Source of the DNA: Bryoerythrophyllum caledonicum | Taxonomy: Eukaryota; Streptophyta; Bryopsida; Pottiales; Pottiaceae | Length of the DNA stretch: 64,000 nucleotides | Reading direction: 5' to 3' | Assembly (NCBI GenBank): GCA_963971425.1 | Contig: OZ020518.1 | Span: 201,001 to 265,000 of the forward strand | Shown: positions 1 through 10,010 of the stretch, in pieces | Layout: each line of letters begins with the position of its first letter | Numbering within the stretch: position 1 is the stretch's first letter | The notes under the pieces: generated by a model | The model's database searches: none | What the model was told of the DNA's origin: nothing | What the model saw: the letters and a program-made list of their open reading frames with translations, nothing else | Made by a program: the position numbers and the translations under genes

Positions 1-2464
1 TTTTGAAGATGCGGATGGGGGAGCCCACAGGCGTGCTCATCAGGCCGAACGCGATGGCCAGCTTCTCGCTATGGCGGCACACGGCATTGGCCTTCTCCTG
101 CTCGTCCACATCATGCATCACCATCCGGGTGTCCGGCACGTACCCTTGGCTCCGGATCGTCTGGATCAACCTGTCGAGCTCCGCGTAAATCCGGTCCGCC
201 TGCGGATGGGCCCTGTCCTCCGCCACGAAGTAGTGCAGCTTGCCGTCCACCTCAATCCAGCTGCGGCCCGGCTCCTTCGTGATGCCCTTCTGCTGCATCA
301 GTCGCCGAACCTTCGCTGCGGACTTCCACATGCCAGCTGCACCGTACATATGCGACAGCACCACGTACACTACGGCGTTGTCGGGATCCAGGGCCAGACT
401 GCTCTCGGCCGCGCGCTCGGCCACAGCAATGTCGCCGTGGATTTGACACGCCCCCAGCAACGCGCCCCAGATCATGGTGTTGGCTGGGGCCGGCATCGTC
501 TTGATCAGTGCTTCGGCCTCGTCCAATCGCCCTGCGCGGCCCAGCAGGTCCACCATGCACCCGTAGTGCTCCACTGTGGGCGCCACGCCGAAGTCTGCAG
601 CCATGGTTGCGAAGTAGCGGCGGCCTTCTTCCAGGAGGCCCGCGTGGCTGCACGCGGACAGTACGCTCACGAACGTCACCACGTCTGGCTTCACTCCTTC
701 CTCCCTCATCCTCTGAAACAGCTGCAGGGCCTCGTGGCCTCGCCCATGCTGCGCCAGGCCGCCGATCATAGCGTTCCATGAGATGACATTCCGCTTGCTC
801 ATTCCGTCGAACACACGCTGCGCGTCTCTGAAGCTTCCGCACCTGGCGTACGTGCTCGACAGGGCATTCGCCACGCTCACGTCGGAGAGCAGGCCGTCCT
901 TCACCGTCAACGCGTGGATCTCTCGAGCCCAGTCCAGCGAGCCCGAGTTCGCGCATGCGTTGAGCAGGTTCATGTAGGTGACCTTGTCGGGCTTGAGACC
1001 TTCTTGCTGCTGCATTCGAATGAACAGATTCAGGGCCTCTTTCCCGAGGCTGTGCGCCGCGTATCCCCCGATCATGGCGTTGAACGCAACGACGTCCCGG
1101 GTGGCCATTCTGTCGAACACTTGGCGAGCATCCTTCACACTGCCACACACGGAGTACATGTTCACAAGCGTGTTTCCCACATGCGTGTCCGTGGCCAGGC
1201 CCGCCTCGATGAGTTCCGCATGGATTCGCTTGCCCCAGCTCAACGTGGTACAGGCATTCAGGACGCTCATGTACGTTACCCTATTGGGTTCCACACCTGC
1301 CCGTCGCATCTCCTGGAACACCGCCAAGGCCTCCGCCTCGAGGCCGCTCTTCGCAAGTCCTCCGATCATGGCAGTCCACGAAATGACATCTCTTCGACCC
1401 ATGTGGTCAAACACGAGCCGCGCATCCTCGATACTTCCGCATCGAGAATACATGCTGATGAGGGCATTGGCGACGCTAAGATCGGACATGAACCCCGCTT
1501 TCCTCACACGAGAGTGAATCTCTCTGCCCCAGCGGAGAGCTCCGGGATTGACACAAGCATTTAAGAGACTCACGTAGGTCACTTTGTTCGGCGTTGTACC
1601 TTCTCGCTGCATCTGCAGAACCATCTCCGAGGCCTCCTCCCAAGCGCCCCCATCTGCAAGCCCTCCGATCATCGTGTTCCACGCAATGAGGTCCCGGGTC
1701 ACCAGCTTCTCAAAAACGTGCCGACAGTCCCTGTAGCTCCCACATTTGGCATACATCTTCACCAGAGCAGTTCCCACCACTGTGTTGGATTCGTATCCAG
1801 CGTCGATGATGTGCGCATGAACGGCCTTGCCCCACACCAACGCTGCAGGGCTCGAAAACGCATTCAGCACGCTCATATACGTGATCTGGTTTGGCTCCAC
1901 ACCTTCCTGCTGCATCTTCTGAAACGTTTCGAAAGCAGCCTCACTACGACCGCTTTCAGCCAAACCCCCGATCATCATGGTCCAGGACACCACAGTCCGT
2001 CGCTCCATCTTGCCAAAAACCATCTGCGCTTCCTGGACACTCCCACACTTTGCGTACATGTTGAGGACAGCGTTCGCCACTCTGACATCAGACAGAAGGC
2101 CAGCCTTCTCGGCTTGGCCATGAACGGCCCTGCCCATCTCCAAGGCGCCGGGCGATCTGCAAGCATTCAGGAAGCTCATGAGTGCGCTTCGGTCTGGATG
2201 ATGCTGCATCTGGCGGAGCAATGCGAACGCTTCGTCAAGAGAGCCATTCTGGGAATACGCTGACACCAGAGCGTTCCAGGAATGCACACTTCGCTCGGAC
2301 TCGTCAAACACCTGCCGCGCTTCCTCCAAGGCTCCACAGTGCAGATACATGTTGATCACAGCATTGACCGTGTACTGGTCCGGCAGCATGCGATGCTGGA
2401 TCATGTGCTCATGCACCTGCCTGCCTGCCGCCAAGTCCCGCACCTCGATACATCTCTTGAGCAT
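1..2464 (-). CDS. PLS-class PPR protein with E, E+ and DYW domains (organelle RNA editing factor), 3' end outside window
   Basis: Reading the minus strand gives one uninterrupted frame from about 2629 to base 1. It is a run of PPR motifs of about 31-36 residues with the P-L-S pattern: repeated NALINMY/KCG-type blocks, SWNAMIGG and PDxVTYxxxLNAC. It is followed by the E region (HYGCMVDLLGRAG near 540), the E+ PG box (KEPGRSWIEV near 275) and the start of a DYW cytidine-deaminase domain, including the zinc-site HSE (about 60). The last 50 or so residues, with the CxxC and terminal DYW, would lie left of base 1. Family knowledge: PLS-DYW proteins deaminate specific cytidines in chloroplast or mitochondrial transcripts. 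The first in-frame ATG is at 2464, but the frame is open without an ATG back to a TAG at 2632-2630. An upstream exon joined near 2621 is therefore possible, and the organelle-targeting peptide may lie there. Moss-like by memory; target site unknown. Confidence 0.9.
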   Translation of the reverse strand, partial: MLKRCIEVRDLAAGRQVHEHMIQHRMLPDQYTVNAVINMYLHCGALEEARQVFDESERSVHSWNALVSAYSQNGSLDEAFALLRQMQHHPDRSALMSFLNACRSPGALEMGRAVHGQAEKAGLLSDVRVANAVLNMYAKCGSVQEAQMVFGKMERRTVVSWTMMIGGLAESGRSEAAFETFQKMQQEGVEPNQITYMSVLNAFSSPAALVWGKAVHAHIIDAGYESNTVVGTALVKMYAKCGSYRDCRHVFEKLVTRDLIAWNTMIGGLADGGAWEEASEMVLQMQREGTTPNKVTYVSLLNACVNPGALRWGREIHSRVRKAGFMSDLSVANALISMYSRCGSIEDARLVFDHMGRRDVISWTAMIGGLAKSGLEAEALAVFQEMRRAGVEPNRVTYMSVLNACTTLSWGKRIHAELIEAGLATDTHVGNTLVNMYSVCGSVKDARQVFDRMATRDVVAFNAMIGGYAAHSLGKEALNLFIRMQQQEGLKPDKVTYMNLLNACANSGSLDWAREIHALTVKDGLLSDVSVANALSSTYARCGSFRDAQRVFDGMSKRNVISWNAMIGGLAQHGRGHEALQLFQRMREEGVKPDVVTFVSVLSACSHAGLLEEGRRYFATMAADFGVAPTVEHYGCMVDLLGRAGRLDEAEALIKTMPAPANTMIWGALLGACQIHGDIAVAERAAESSLALDPDNAVVYVVLSHMYGAAGMWKSAAKVRRLMQQKGITKEPGRSWIEVDGKLHYFVAEDRAHPQADRIYAELDRLIQTIRSQGYVPDTRMVMHDVDEQEKANAVCRHSEKLAIAFGLMSTPVGSPIRIFK

Positions 2465-3371
2465 TTTCAAGTAATCGGAGTAGTTTACTTGCGCCCCTCG
2501 TTGGTGTAAATATTGCACCACATCCACCGCTCCAACGTCCGGCTTCTCGAACTCCTTGTAAGTATGAAAGAATGCCACCACTCTCGATCGTCGACTGCTC
2601 CTGCTCGGCCCACAGAAATCCCTAGTCAGCTACTACCAAAAGCAAGCCTCGAATAAGCTCAACCGAAAAACTTTGGCAGAAGCTGAATTACTAAAACGAT
2701 ACCATCTGCAGGCCTGGTCTTGATATAATTTGCAAAGCATCAAACCAGAGCTTTGCTGGTCTTCAACCAGCAGTGCCCGCTTAGGTTTAGACACCACCTC
2801 CATACATGCCTGCAGATTATTCAAGAGATAATTTGTAACAACGATCAGGGCGACCTGACAACTCCTAAACCCTACACCCTAACAACAATCATCGAAATGC
2901 CAACCACAGTGAATCGCCTCTCAAAACCCTAGACACGTACATACCGTTTGATTGATTGCAAGAGTCCAAAGACGGACAGCGTCATCGCCAGTTGAAGGAC
3001 CTCGCTGGCTCTTGCGTGGTCGCACGACCCGGGTCGCAAACGCGGATTTGAAAATCATCTTCACGCTTCACCTAAGGTACAATTTCCTGAGGCTATTGAA
3101 ATCCTTCCCTGATGAAAAGTCACGCCCATTCCGCAACATCAGAGGAAAACAGAGCTGCCCAGAAAAACGTGAACCCTGTACCCTAAACCCTAAACCCTGA
3201 ACCCCACAAGGACGGAGATGGGTTCCCGGGACAATGAATGAATGGGAAGCGAGGTCACTCTCAGGTGAGAAAAGAAATAAAAAGGAGAAAAATAGACACG
3301 ACGGAGACTTCCAGTTCCAAACTCTAGATATCCCAACTTCCCACAACGTCCGCACTCTTCTTCTTACTGCA
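2465..3371. promoter_or_regulatory. Divergent intergenic region with telo-box-like motifs
   Basis: This 0.9-kb region separates the leftward PPR gene from the rightward THUMPD1-type gene. It carries AAACCCTA-type motifs at about 2864-2885, 2923-2932 and 3174-3205; the last holds two exact CCCTAAA units plus degenerate ones. Telo-boxes of this kind are known in promoters of plant translation and growth genes. Whether both genes use them is inference. Part of the left side may be 5' leader or an unannotated first exon of the PPR gene. Confidence 0.5.
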
Positions 3372-5142
3372 ATGGACGCTGTCACAGACCCGGGCGCGCA
3401 GCCGGCGCCATCAGCATCATCTGCTGGTTGTGACAATCAGGGCGACGCGGCCCTCAAGCCCTGGGAGCAGCATGGCGGTGTCATCCACATGCCCCGCTAC
3501 CTCTACTCCTCCCACGCCGCGCCTCTTCTGCACCGCTCTGGCTTCCTCATCACCTGCACGTTTCGTAAGCGTTCCTTCCTTTCTGTCTCTCTCTCTCTCT
3601 CTCACCGCATGTCATGGTTGCACTGGAGGCTCACTGTGCTTTTAGGGTTTATGATGTCAGCACGATTAAGAGACTGTGAGATTGTGGCGTTGTGGAATTG
3701 CGTAGGGTAGAACGCGAGAAGAGCGCTACCAAGGAGGCCATGGAAATCCTTCATGAGGTACCACACCTCTCCAAGTTTCCTGTATATTTTTCTGTTTTCT
3801 AACTCAAGTTCATATAATTCACACGAATTCCTCTTGGACAGTTTCTCAGCGTTTCCAGAGTGGAGACCGCAGAACCCGATGCGAAGCGTGCACGGACCAG
3901 CACGTCTCCTGTGACAACAGGTGTTGTGGAAGAAGGACAGATTGCAAGGTCTCCAATCGAAGCGGAGGGCGAGGAGACGACTACTTCTGAGCCGGATTCC
4001 TACGCGGCTGAGTCTGTGAAGCAGCAAGAGTTTCATTTAGTGAAACTAGCCAGGAACGGCATGGTGTACATCTCCATTCCCCGCCGCGCCCCTGCAGACC
4101 TCGTCACATGCTTCGCCAACACCATCCATTCGTTTCACACCAGATCCAGACCCGCCCCCAGGTACTACTCACCTCCGCTGCAGATTGTCCATCAGCTGCG
4201 GCGCCTCGTTCTCTTGAACCATAACTCTCCCTCTCTGTCAGATGGTGTCATCGAATATTTCCTGTGCAGACCACATGTCTTTGGACCAAACAAGACGTGC
4301 GGAGTACTGTGGTGGTTTTAGCGAAGGAGTTTCTAGAACGGCACACTGCTACTGTTGTTTCGGCCAACAATCCATTGAAGGTTGGTTGATATTGCGTTTC
4401 CATCTACTGTTTACATTCTTCTGGTGCACATTCTTCTGACGAGGCCGCCTCCTTTGTTGACAGTATGCAGTAGCTCTCAACAGACGAGGGCTCGAGGAGA
4501 AGGAGAAGCCTGTTGAAGATTCAGGAGCAGCAGCATTGGGAAAGCTGGAGTGTATACACACCGTAGCAGAAGCAGTTCAGAGCCTCACACCTAACGTCTC
4601 CGTGGACTTGACAAACCCTCAGGTAATAATATTGTTGAAGTTGCTGATGCTAGAGTCTGCGAATTGGTCTGCGAAAGCGTTGTTAGGGTTCAGGGTTTGG
4701 CTGGTATGAGAGTTTGCTTTAGAATACGTGTTGTTGGTAATCTAGATATTAGGCACTACTTTATTTTAGAGGCTAAGTAATCCTGGAGTCTAGAATTTTC
4801 ATAGTTTGATCTTTTATACTACTGTTTTTTCCACTCGAAGTAGCTAGAAGAGCTTGGTGGTCTCTGAACTCAAGATAAGGTAGTTGGCTGGCCTTGAAGC
4901 TGATTTTATATGGATTTCGAAGTGTGTAGAGCTGGTTAAAAAAAATAAAAGAAAGCATATTGGTGGCTGAAGAGCTGATGGTGCCAATGCAGATGGTGGT
5001 TATTCTAGAAGTACTCCCTCTGGTGCGTGTGGAGAGTTGTGTTTGTGCAGTGTCAGTGTTGCCAAGGGAGCTGGTGGTTACAAAACCCAAGTTGGTGATC
5101 CAAGGCTTGGCACCGCCCAAGCAGCAGAAACAGAAGAAATAG
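3372..5142 (+). CDS. THUMP-domain protein, tRNA N4-acetylcytidine adaptor (THUMPD1/TAN1 type), six exons
   Basis: Joining 3372-3564, 3711-3757, 3842-4161, 4242-4380, 4464-4622 and 4993-5142 gives a continuous frame of 335 residues ending at TAG. Every intron is GT-AG and the phases agree. The product starts MDAVTDPG. It then has GFLITCTF plus REKSATKEAMEIL, an acidic disordered stretch (exon 3), the THUMP core RIFPVQTTCLW with PLKYAVALNRRG, and the hallmark VDLTNPQ followed by VVILEVLPL. The lysine-rich tail ends KQQKQKK. The length is close to human THUMPD1 (about 350). Known role: it binds tRNA-Ser/Leu through THUMP and helps the acetyltransferase (Kre33/NAT10) make ac4C12. The start is the first ATG of the open first exon, downstream of a telomere-like motif. 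The neighbour PPR gene is divergent. Splice sites are by eye; the exon 5/6 junction (a 370-bp intron) is the longest jump but is supported by the family pattern. Confidence 0.86.
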
Positions 5143-6320
5143 TGGAGTTTGCAGGGGCAAGAGTAGGCTTAATTGACTGTGATTGAGGTGCGCTCAGTGT
5201 TTTCTCCATTTTCGAACAGATGGGATACTCATTTCTCCTTCTTTTTCCCATTTCATCAAATGGTACTTTTCTTCTGGTAAGGTTGATCTTTATAACGTGA
5301 TATTCTATTGGAGTAAGAGTAAATCCTTCTAAGGAGAAAATATTTAGCCCCAAAAAATAATTTCAAGATCAAAATTGGATCTTAGGTGTGTCATTGTTCT
5401 TGAGTACCCTCATTACTATTAATGACTTGTTGGCATTTTCTGTTGGCATTCTCATAACTCTATTGGCATTTTCTGTTCTCTAAATTCTAACCTCTTCCTT
5501 TAGCTTAGAGCATCAGATCCATTAGTTCTCCAGACTCGTGTATCTCTTTAGAGCATCTCCAAAAGTTCTCCAAATAGCTCCTCAAGTCTCCAACTCCAAA
5601 AACTTTTGCTAGAACACTCTATCAAATGCAAGATTTTCAATGACAGAAAGTAATAATATTTCCTTTCTTAGTGTCAAAAAACATTTCTTGTTTTTAGTGA
5701 AAAATAGCACATTAACCCAAGTCCAACATTCTCATACATTGTCACACTTTGTTAGGGAAGGTACCAAAAAAACTTCTTCTTTTCCACATAAAATTTAGAG
5801 GTCTTTATATTTCCTACACTTTTTTTTTGTGCTACAAGATGTGCTATAAAACTTCTTCTTAACCATTTGAGTTTTCACTCTCAAACATATTTAGTCTACA
5901 AAAAAATAAAATGTAAATTGGCAGTTTTTGAACCTCCACTCCTTGCACAATTGTTTTGAATATGCTACACCCTTTCTTGACCTCTAAAAATTGGAGTGCA
6001 AGGTAGTAACATCTAGATTAACATGATGGTAATGTATTTAGATCTTGTGTAGTGCAAAAATTGAGACCAAGTGAAGTCAAAGTGTGTTGATCCTCTCAAC
6101 GAAGGGAAGAAAATGAACCGTTTTCTCTACTTTAGATACTATAATCTTCACTTTGTCTCGTCAAAGTTTATGAAATTTTGTGAGGACATTACTAAACAAG
6201 TACTTATTGAGATCTTACGGTTAGATGTAGAAATAAAAAAATTTGTTTCCCTCCTTACTCATTGCACTAGAACAAGCACTTTTGAAGTGTCTTTGTTGTA
6301 AAAATGCCTTGGGCCTTTAA

Positions 6321-6578
6321 CCCTTAAATGTCCGAAGGTGCCGCTCGTGGCCACCATATTCTACATGTACGGTGTCATATTTGAACATGATAAGGTTCAG
6401 ATATAGAAATGATTCCCAAATGAAAGATGTTTAGTTGAAGATTCTTCAATCCAAAGGTGTAAGACTATAATACATCTAACATATAATACATAATACAATC
6501 TAAACTATAATACATCTAACATATTCTACAAAGTAAAATACGGTGTTGTATATACGGTTCCCAACTGACGTGTAAGGG
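6321..6578. mobile_element. Short MITE, TTAA-flanked CCCTTAAATGT family
   Basis: It begins CCCTTAAATGTCCGAAGG directly after a TTAA (6317-6320). It ends TGACGTGTAAGGG before TCAA, probably a decayed TTAA. The same internal sequence (CTACATGTACGGTGTCATAT, AAAGATGTT, ATTCTACAAAG) recurs near 9290, 52064 and 63420. It is non-coding. Confidence 0.5.
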
Positions 6579-6599
6579 TCAAGTCAACGAATGCTTCAC

Positions 6600-6840
6600 A
6601 CAACTTAAGCATTGTGAAGCCATCAAACTTAAGTCGACCAACCATTCAATTTGTGAAGCATGAGTTTAAGTCCGTGGCTTTAGACTGAACTGAAGTCGAC
6701 GCAACTCTTCCGAAACTGAACTCGACGTAACTCTTTCAAAACTGAAGTCGACGAAACTCTTACGTAACTTAATTCGACGCAAGGCTTATGAAACTCAAGA
6801 CGCAACTCTACCGAAACTTAAGTTGATACTTCGAACTTCG
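6600..6840. repeat. Degenerate tandem repeat, units of about 24-27 bp
   Basis: Imperfect units built on ACTGAAGTCGACGCAACTCT recur about six times from 6687 to 6830. More diverged relatives (AACTTAAGTCGACC) lie on the left. The array is AT-rich and non-coding. Confidence 0.5.
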
Positions 6841-7555
6841 GTAAGTTACTCTCGTACGTTTAATAGTCAATTGAAAACGTGGAGATCGTGTAAGAAAGCG
6901 TCGAAAAAACCACCGTCAACGTTACACTATGTGTGAATGGCACTAAAAATGGGTTTGTTTTTTTTTAACTTGTGCTCAATTAGTGTATGAAAAAGCTTGC
7001 CACAGTGAATGAAAAACAATATTATTCAAAGGAGCATAAGTCACTCAAAGAGGATCGGAATTTTAGTCATGAGATGTTTTTTTGACATCTCAATTTTCTG
7101 TAGATGTCAAAAAACATCTCGTATGTTTAATTTGAAGAAAATATGAGTAAGTTATGGGCATTCGAAGATTATAGGTAGGATTTTAATGAAGAGAGTAAAG
7201 GCATGACGGCCGTTAAGCGATTGATTGGAGGTAGGGAGAGGTGGGAAATAAGAAAAGCCAATATAGAGAAAAAAGACATGACGGCTAATAGGCGATTGAT
7301 TGAGGCATCATTAATGATGTTGGCCGCTAACACTAATTGTGAACTTGTTTGCGAATAGTGTAGTAGGGTAATTACACTATTTGCATGATTACACTAAATG
7401 CAATGTTTAGTGTAGTGAGGTAGAAAAACGGTGGAAACACCGCTCCTCCACTGCGTTGGAGAACCAGTGGAGATACTCTTTGAGCAACTCTACCCCTGAA
7501 GCCAATCCCAACCATAGTGGATCGAGGACGCTCCGGTGAAGCGGGGTGTGCTTAA

Positions 7556-8499
7556 CCCCTAAGGTACCGTGACAGTTTTACACCAAAAACACTTCAAAAT
7601 TGTTGGATTCTAGTGCAAAGAACAAAGATGGAAACAAAAACTTTTAATTCTAGTTTTGACCGTAGGATCTCAATTAAGACTTCAAAAGTAAAACACTCAC
7701 AAAAATTCATAAACTTTGACTGCACGGATTGAAAGATTATAGTGTTTCAAGTCAAGCAAATGGTTCATTTTCTTCCCTGCGTTTAGTGGATCAGCACACT
7801 TTGACTTCACTTGGTGTCAGATTTTTGCACTACACAAGGTCTAAATCCTTTACCATCCGGTTAAGAATGATGTTAGTTCCTTACACACCAATTTTCACAG
7901 GTAGAAGATGGGTGTAGCATATTCAAAACAATTGTGCAAGGAGTGGAGGTTTGAAATTTGCCAATTCACACTTTAATTATTTGAGAACTTAATATGTTTT
8001 AGATTGATAATCCGAATGGTCAAGAAGATGATATATACCACACATTGTTGTGGAAAAAATAAATAGTGAAAAATATAAAGATATCTAGGTTTTATTTGGA
8101 AGAGAAGAAGTTTTTTTGGTACCTTGCCCGACAATGAGTGACAATGTGTGAAAATGTTTGACTTGGGTTGGTATGCTATTTTTCACTAAAGACAAGAACT
8201 CTTTTTTGACAATATGAAGGAAAACAATATTACTTGCTAGTATTGAATATCTCACATTCAATAGAGTGTCCTAGAAAAAGTTTTTGGAGGTGCCCAAGGT
8301 GCCCACTCTCCCATTTGAAATTCAAAACCCTATAACTTTTTCATCAAATTTCCAATTTAGGAAAAAATTGAATTCCCTCTAAGGTCTTGGTAATGCCTTT
8401 CTATAGTAAAAATTTCAAAGAAGAATGTTGGAAATTGACACCATAGGAACCTGTCTGAACTTTCAAAAAGCCCATTTTTGACACTTGGTCCTTTAGGGG
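7556..8499. mobile_element. 944-bp MITE with CCCCTAA inverted ends flanked by TTAA
   Basis: TTAA at 7552-7555 is followed by CCCCTAAGGTACC. The right end is GGTCCTTTAGGGG followed by TTAA at 8500-8503. A TTAA duplication with ends starting CCC is the signature of piggyBac-type elements. No transposase is present. Related copies: 52351-53276 (full length), 27339-28080 (right end lost), 53870-54770 (reverse), and diverged pieces at 5630-6300, 9515-9710, 14975-15110, 41300-41890 and 62490-62990. Shared landmarks are CACTTCAAAATTGTTG, a stretch on the THUMP-distal side resembling GACTTCACTTGGTGTCA, and GGTGTAGCATATTCAAAACA. Confidence 0.6.
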
Positions 8500-8826
8500 T
8501 TAAGAGCTTCGTGGGGCTATACTCTAGCACTGATTGGAAATAAGTTTTGTGAATGCGGGAAACGTGACGTTAGCATGGGGTTGCTTGGAGTGCACTGAAG
8601 TTGAAGTGCTTTCCCCCATGTGCCAAGCTGGGATTCATGCTACTAGCCCGCAATACTTCCTCGCCCGCCCAACAAATGTTATGAATATGACGTCAACGAG
8701 CATTCGTGCCGCCAATATGGCTGACCATGACGCGGGCCCGCCCTACGCGCTACACAAAATTTTGAGTGCTTGTATGAGAAGTCGATAAATCTGTCGAGGT
8801 CCCATGCCCTTGTGTAGATGCTCTTA

Positions 8827-9285
8827 GAGCATCTCCATTTCCAACTATAGCCCCAGGCAGGCAAGGCCGGGGTCCATGAGAAGGATGGTGTGCCTGCAGT
8901 CGGGCTACCAATCAAGTGCCAATCCTCGTCTTTGCATGTGGCTCGGGTCATTGGATCTTTGCATCTATCTTCACATGATGTAAGTGAACTGATGATGTGA
9001 AGTTACACGTCTCAATCCCACATTCCGTAAACTCAGGTCACCTTAGGTAAGTTGAACACGGCAGCCATTCTTGGATTACCACATGGCGGTAACAATAGTG
9101 GCCACCCTAGTTGGAGAAATTTGGCGTTGAAACCGCAAATTCAGAGAATATGGCGTTTTTGGGAGTGATCAACGCAAGCCCGATAGACTAGAACATCAAC
9201 CTTGCCACCATGTTGCGGGGAAACAAAGCTGCAATACACTAGCCCGGAAAATCCACGGAAGTCCTGAGCCCCATTGGAGACGCTC
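8827..9285. mobile_element. 459-bp MITE, PIF/Harbinger (Tourist) type
   Basis: The ends are GAGCATCTCCATT on the left and its inverse AATGGAGACGCTC-like (ATTGGAGACGCTC) on the right. They are flanked by the 3-bp duplication TTA (8824-8826 and 9286-9288). A TTA target duplication with GAGC/GGGC ends is typical of PIF/Harbinger MITEs. The interior is non-coding and more GC-rich than its surroundings. Confidence 0.55.
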
Positions 9286-9289
9286 TTAA

Positions 9290-9710
9290 CCCTGAACATC
9301 ATAATGGCCCATTGGTGGACACAATATCCTACATGTACGGTGTCATATTTGTACACGGCAAAGTTCAAGTATTGAAATAACCTCCAAATGAAAGATGTTA
9401 CTTGAAGCATCTTCAAATCCAAGGTGTAAGTCTTGCTAAACTTTACTACATTTTTTGTATTCTACAAAGTAATATACATGTGTGTATATAAGATTTCCAA
9501 TTGACACAACAAAAGTTTTTGAAGTTGCCCAAAGTGCTTTCCCTCTAAAATTTAAAAAAACTTAGATGGCATAAGTTTTCTCCACAAGTCCAATGTAAAT
9601 ATAAACATATTGGTACAAAATATCAAGCAATAGAAATCCTAAGAAATTGACGGAGACATGCAAAAGCCCACCTTGCGACTTTTGGTCTTTAGCAGCTTAA
9701 AAAATAACGT
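9290..9710. repeat. Fragments of the two TTAA-flanked MITE families
   Basis: The left part (9290-9510) matches the small MITE at 6321 and starts at a TTAA that overlaps the target duplication of the element at 8827. The right part (9515-9710) matches the right end of the 944-bp family (GTTTTTGAAGTTGCCCAAAG, then CTTTTGGTCTTTAG). Neither is complete. Confidence 0.45.
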
Positions 9711-9852
9711 GAATTATTCTTTGACAACCTTTCCAGATACCTCTACTTTTTTTGGTTTATTTTTCCATTGGTCTACAATTAATTGTTCCATGCAATTTTT
9801 CAAGTAGAAAGCCCCTTGATTAGTAAAGGAGTTCAGCATTACCATATGTGTG

Positions 9853-9880
9853 TAGGGTTTAGGGTTTAGGGTTTAGGGTT
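9853..9880. repeat. Interstitial telomeric repeat in the PAC2 promoter
   Basis: Four consecutive TTTAGGG units lie about 135 bp upstream of the PAC2 start. This is the plant telomere repeat and, at this distance, could act as a telo-box cluster. Confidence 0.75.
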
Positions 9881-10010
9881 CGCTACAAGAGAGCACACAT
9901 CACGTGACTTGCACGTGAACAATCAGAGCAGGCGATGGCGTAAAGACTCATCACTATTGTGTCCTTCGTCTTCTTCTTCTTCTTCCTCTTCTTCTTCTTG
10001 AGGTTGAATC

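Larger units (their letters stand above)
5551..7483. mobile_element. Composite repeat bounded by GAGCATCTCC-type inverted ends
   Basis: The left edge reads TTAGAGCATCTCCAAAAG. The right edge (about 7458-7483), in reverse complement, reads TCAAAGAGTATCTCCACTGG followed by TTCTCCAA, as on the left. This suggests an imperfect terminal inverted repeat of a PIF/Harbinger-like or similar element. Inside are a reverse-oriented fragment of the TTAA/CCC MITE family seen at 7556 (about 5630-6300), a small MITE (6321-6578) and a degenerate tandem repeat. No transposase frame is visible. 5143-5550 holds only the AT-rich downstream flank of the THUMP gene. Confidence 0.35.

Noticed and set aside
71..1564. 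Plus-strand and frame-shifted minus-strand open frames over the PPR gene
   Set aside because: The PPR frame on the minus strand explains the region. The others are Arg/Pro-rich by-products of high GC.
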